Positions 16,303 through 17,539 of a stretch of 17,539 nucleotides of DNA are shown piece by piece. Position numbers and translations under genes: made by a program. Each line of letters opens with the position of its first letter. Position 1 is the stretch's first letter. The DNA is from JAGNRR01 sp964612525 (GTDB taxonomy: Bacteria; Bacteroidota; Bacteroidia; Chitinophagales; Chitinophagaceae), in the NCBI GenBank assembly GCA_964612525.1, contig CAZTCQ010000058.1, forward strand, positions 1 through 17,539, read 5' to 3'. The notes under the pieces are model-generated. The model had not been told where the DNA came from, did no database searches, and was given only the letters and a program-made list of their open reading frames with translations.

Positions 16303-16306
16303 TTTG

Positions 16307-16735
16307 ATGAAATTATTTTCAACCTTCTTGTTAGTACTGCTGATCTCTAGCCCGTCGCTAGCGTGTAAAAAGAGCGTCCAAAAGCAGGTGAAGAAAACAA
16401 TTGTCAAAATGTTTAAAATTGTAGAAGCGGGTCACTCCAATAAACTGGCCAATTATATAGTCTATCGAGGGGATGACGTGGACAGAAAATGGAAAGACCA
16501 TTGCAATTACGATATTCCTGAAGAAAAAAATCAGGTGCAAAATATTCATCAGCGAATTGTGGATCGATACTTGCCTTACCAATATGAGTTTGTAAAATTT
16601 ATTACTCAAAAAGAATTAGAAGGAGAGTGGCTAGTATGGGAAATGAAATTCTTTACCAAGGACAAAGAGCCTAAGAAAGTTTTCTTCGCTTTTTTAAAGG
16701 TGGATGGTCAATATTTGTTGGGGGATATTGATTAA
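16307..16735 (+). CDS. small secreted protein of unknown function
   Basis: A 142-aa exported protein I cannot assign to a family. The start at 16307 is chosen because a signal peptide begins there (MKLFSTFLLVLLISSPSLAC); the longer frame from 16208 overlaps the receptor gene and adds 33 unlikely residues. Cys20 follows Ala, but Leu at -2 and Ser at -3 make it a poor lipobox, so either a lipoprotein or a periplasmic protein is possible. The mature part has an amphipathic lysine-rich helix (KKSVQKQVKKTIVKMFKIVEAG), a central NIHQRIVDRYLPYQYEFVKF and alternating strands at the end (WLVWEMKFF, KKVFFAFLKVDGQYLLGDID). This layout suggests a small alpha+beta, NTF2-like fold, but that is a guess. It follows the TonB-dependent receptor closely and may be co-transcribed with it. 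Confidence 0.75.
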   Translation: MKLFSTFLLVLLISSPSLACKKSVQKQVKKTIVKMFKIVEAGHSNKLANYIVYRGDDVDRKWKDHCNYDIPEEKNQVQNIHQRIVDRYLPYQYEFVKFITQKELEGEWLVWEMKFFTKDKEPKKVFFAFLKVDGQYLLGDID

Positions 16736-16773
16736 TGCGCCTCCAACCAATTCTGCCCAACACGCATCTATCA

Positions 16774-16819
16774 GTAGGCTCCAGCCTACGGATGTAGAAT
16801 AGACACGAGCCTCTGGCTC
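16774..16819 (-). repeat. left REP hairpin pair flanking the RAYT gene
   Basis: Two small palindromes: GTAGGC-TCCA-GCCTAC at 16774-16789 and GAGCC-TCT-GGCTC at 16807-16819. Read on the minus strand, the order is the GAGCC hairpin, 13 bases, then ATCCGTAG opening the second hairpin. This is the same layout as the pair at 17483-17531 in the opposite orientation. It lies 17 bases beyond the 3' end of the RAYT gene. Confidence 0.85.
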
Positions 16820-16836
16820 AAGAATAGACCGGTAAC

Positions 16837-17394
16837 TTATAAATAGTCAATTTTAAGCTGCCCAAGATGATCTCCTTTATAGTAATCTAAAGCGCTACTG
16901 TAGTAATAATCTTCCGCCTTTGTTACAATATTTGCCCGCACGGGGTTTAGATGAACATAATCCATTCGACTCTTCAAAATTTGTGTAGTGCTACAGGCTA
17001 TAGGATGATTCGTATGTTGCCAAAACTGATAGTTTTTATTTCGTTTATTATGTTCGCCAGCCGAGCTAAATAACCAAAGCAACCACCCTTTCCTACTTTC
17101 TTTTTCGTTTTCTTGTATAGCTTTTATGATCTGTTTAGAACTGTAACCTTTTACATCTCGGATGGTATCGGATAACTTATTGGGCTCACTGCTCGAGCAG
17201 ATTAGATGCACATGATTTGACATTATGCACCATGCATGCACTTTGAGATTTTTAGTTTCTTGACAAAATCGAATGCTATCCAAAAAAATATCAGAATAAA
17301 GGTGTCTGCTGAATACATCGGCCCATTGTACCACGGTAAATGTTACAAAATGTATAGCATGTTGGTCTTTAATAGTATAGCCTGCACGAAACAT
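16837..17394 (-). CDS. REP-associated tyrosine transposase (RAYT, Y1/HUH family)
   Basis: Single-strand DNA endonuclease/strand transferase of the IS200-like HUH superfamily, 185 aa and apparently intact. The metal-binding HUH motif is His61-Val-His63 in MSNHVHLIC. The nucleophile is expected to be Tyr146 in RMDYVHLNPVRANIV (143-157), the hallmark of the TnpA-REP/RAYT group. The start region HFVTFTVVQWADVF and the end EDYYYSSALDYY are also typical. RAYTs cut and rejoin REP hairpins, and matching hairpin pairs flank this gene on both sides. The start at 17394 follows a -7-like box TACATTTA by 4 bases. Expression and activity cannot be judged from sequence. Confidence 0.93.
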   Translation of the reverse strand: MFRAGYTIKDQHAIHFVTFTVVQWADVFSRHLYSDIFLDSIRFCQETKNLKVHAWCIMSNHVHLICSSSEPNKLSDTIRDVKGYSSKQIIKAIQENEKESRKGWLLWLFSSAGEHNKRNKNYQFWQHTNHPIACSTTQILKSRMDYVHLNPVRANIVTKAEDYYYSSALDYYKGDHLGQLKIDYL

Positions 17395-17398
17395 GTTA

Positions 17399-17406
17399 TA
17401 AATGTA
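17399..17406 (-). promoter_or_regulatory. -7 promoter box for the RAYT gene
   Basis: Minus-strand TACATTTA, matching TAnnTTTR, 4 bases before the RAYT ATG. No convincing -33 TTTG is seen. Confidence 0.3.
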
Positions 17407-17482
17407 CTTATTCTATTTTTTGGTAATGCGAGTGGTCGGCTTTAATTGGCTGCTTGCTATTTAGTGTATATGTTAAGTTGTC

Positions 17483-17531
17483 GAGCCGGAGGCTCTATTT
17501 TATACGTAATCCGTAGCGGGACGCTACGGAT
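17483..17531 (+). repeat. right REP hairpin pair flanking the RAYT gene
   Basis: GAGCC-GGA-GGCTC (17483-17495), then 13 bases, then a perfect 10-bp stem ATCCGTAGCG/CGCTACGGAT around GGA (17509-17531). It lies about 90 bases upstream of the RAYT start. It shares the GAGCC hairpin, spacer length and ATCCGTAG word with the left pair in inverted orientation. Confidence 0.9.
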
Positions 17532-17539
17532 AGGCTAAA

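Larger units (their letters stand above)
16774..17531 (-). mobile_element. REPtron-like unit: RAYT gene between inverted REP pairs
   Basis: The unit consists of an intact REP-associated tyrosine transposase gene with a related REP hairpin pair on each side, in inverted orientation. RAYT proteins are known to be domesticated IS200/IS605-like transposases that mobilise or maintain REP/BIME palindromes and are usually single-copy themselves. No IS-like target duplication is visible. The right boundary may extend past the window, since the sequence ends 8 bases after the right palindrome. Confidence 0.8.

Noticed and set aside
16208..16306. 33-residue upstream extension of the small secreted protein
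   Set aside because: It overlaps the 3' end of the TonB-dependent receptor in another frame and precedes a clean signal peptide at 16307.

Overview
The window looks like a piece of a Bacteroidota chromosome (Flavobacteriia/Cytophagia-like), probably from a draft or metagenome assembly because it contains a 100-base run of N. The evidence is a secreted protein ending in a type B type IX secretion (T9SS) sorting domain, a TonB-dependent receptor, AT-rich DNA, almost no Shine-Dalgarno sequences, and Bacteroidota-type -7 boxes (TAnnTTTG or TAnnTTTA) a few bases upstream of most first genes of transcription units.

Region 1 (1-6867, + strand) is the end of a surface polysaccharide operon. It holds a 5'-truncated GT4 glycosyltransferase, an NDP-sugar epimerase/dehydratase, a secreted right-handed beta-helix protein of the pectate-lyase/polygalacturonase type, a polytopic Wzy-like membrane protein, a second GT4 glycosyltransferase and a WbpP/TviC-type UDP-HexNAc 4-epimerase. 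The genes abut or overlap (gaps of 6, 7, 0, 1 and -8 bases). A strong bidirectional hairpin terminator separates them from a convergent TviB/WbpO-type UDP-HexNAc 6-dehydrogenase. The epimerase and dehydrogenase together would make UDP-GalNAcA, so the polysaccharide probably contains an aminouronic acid; the beta-helix protein is a candidate lyase, hydrolase or epimerase for it.

Region 2 (8225-12089) is mostly housekeeping: rnhB (ribonuclease HII) on the minus strand, a divergent Cox15/CtaA-type heme A synthase, and a large secreted PKD-containing T9SS protein. Region 3 (12090-12501) holds the assembly gap and a short GC-richer stretch of unknown nature with one 43-codon ORF. Region 4 (12502-16735) contains ssb with its terminator, a class I CPD photolyase, a TonB-dependent receptor and a small secreted protein of unknown function.

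Region 5 (16774 to the window end) is a REP-associated tyrosine transposase (RAYT) gene flanked by two inverted, clearly related pairs of REP hairpins. Each pair has hairpin A, a 13-base spacer, then ATCCGTAG opening hairpin B. This REPtron-like unit is the clearest accessory element. The other point of interest is the consistent placement of -7 boxes 4-16 bases from start codons, which predicts leaderless or nearly leaderless mRNAs for eight genes.
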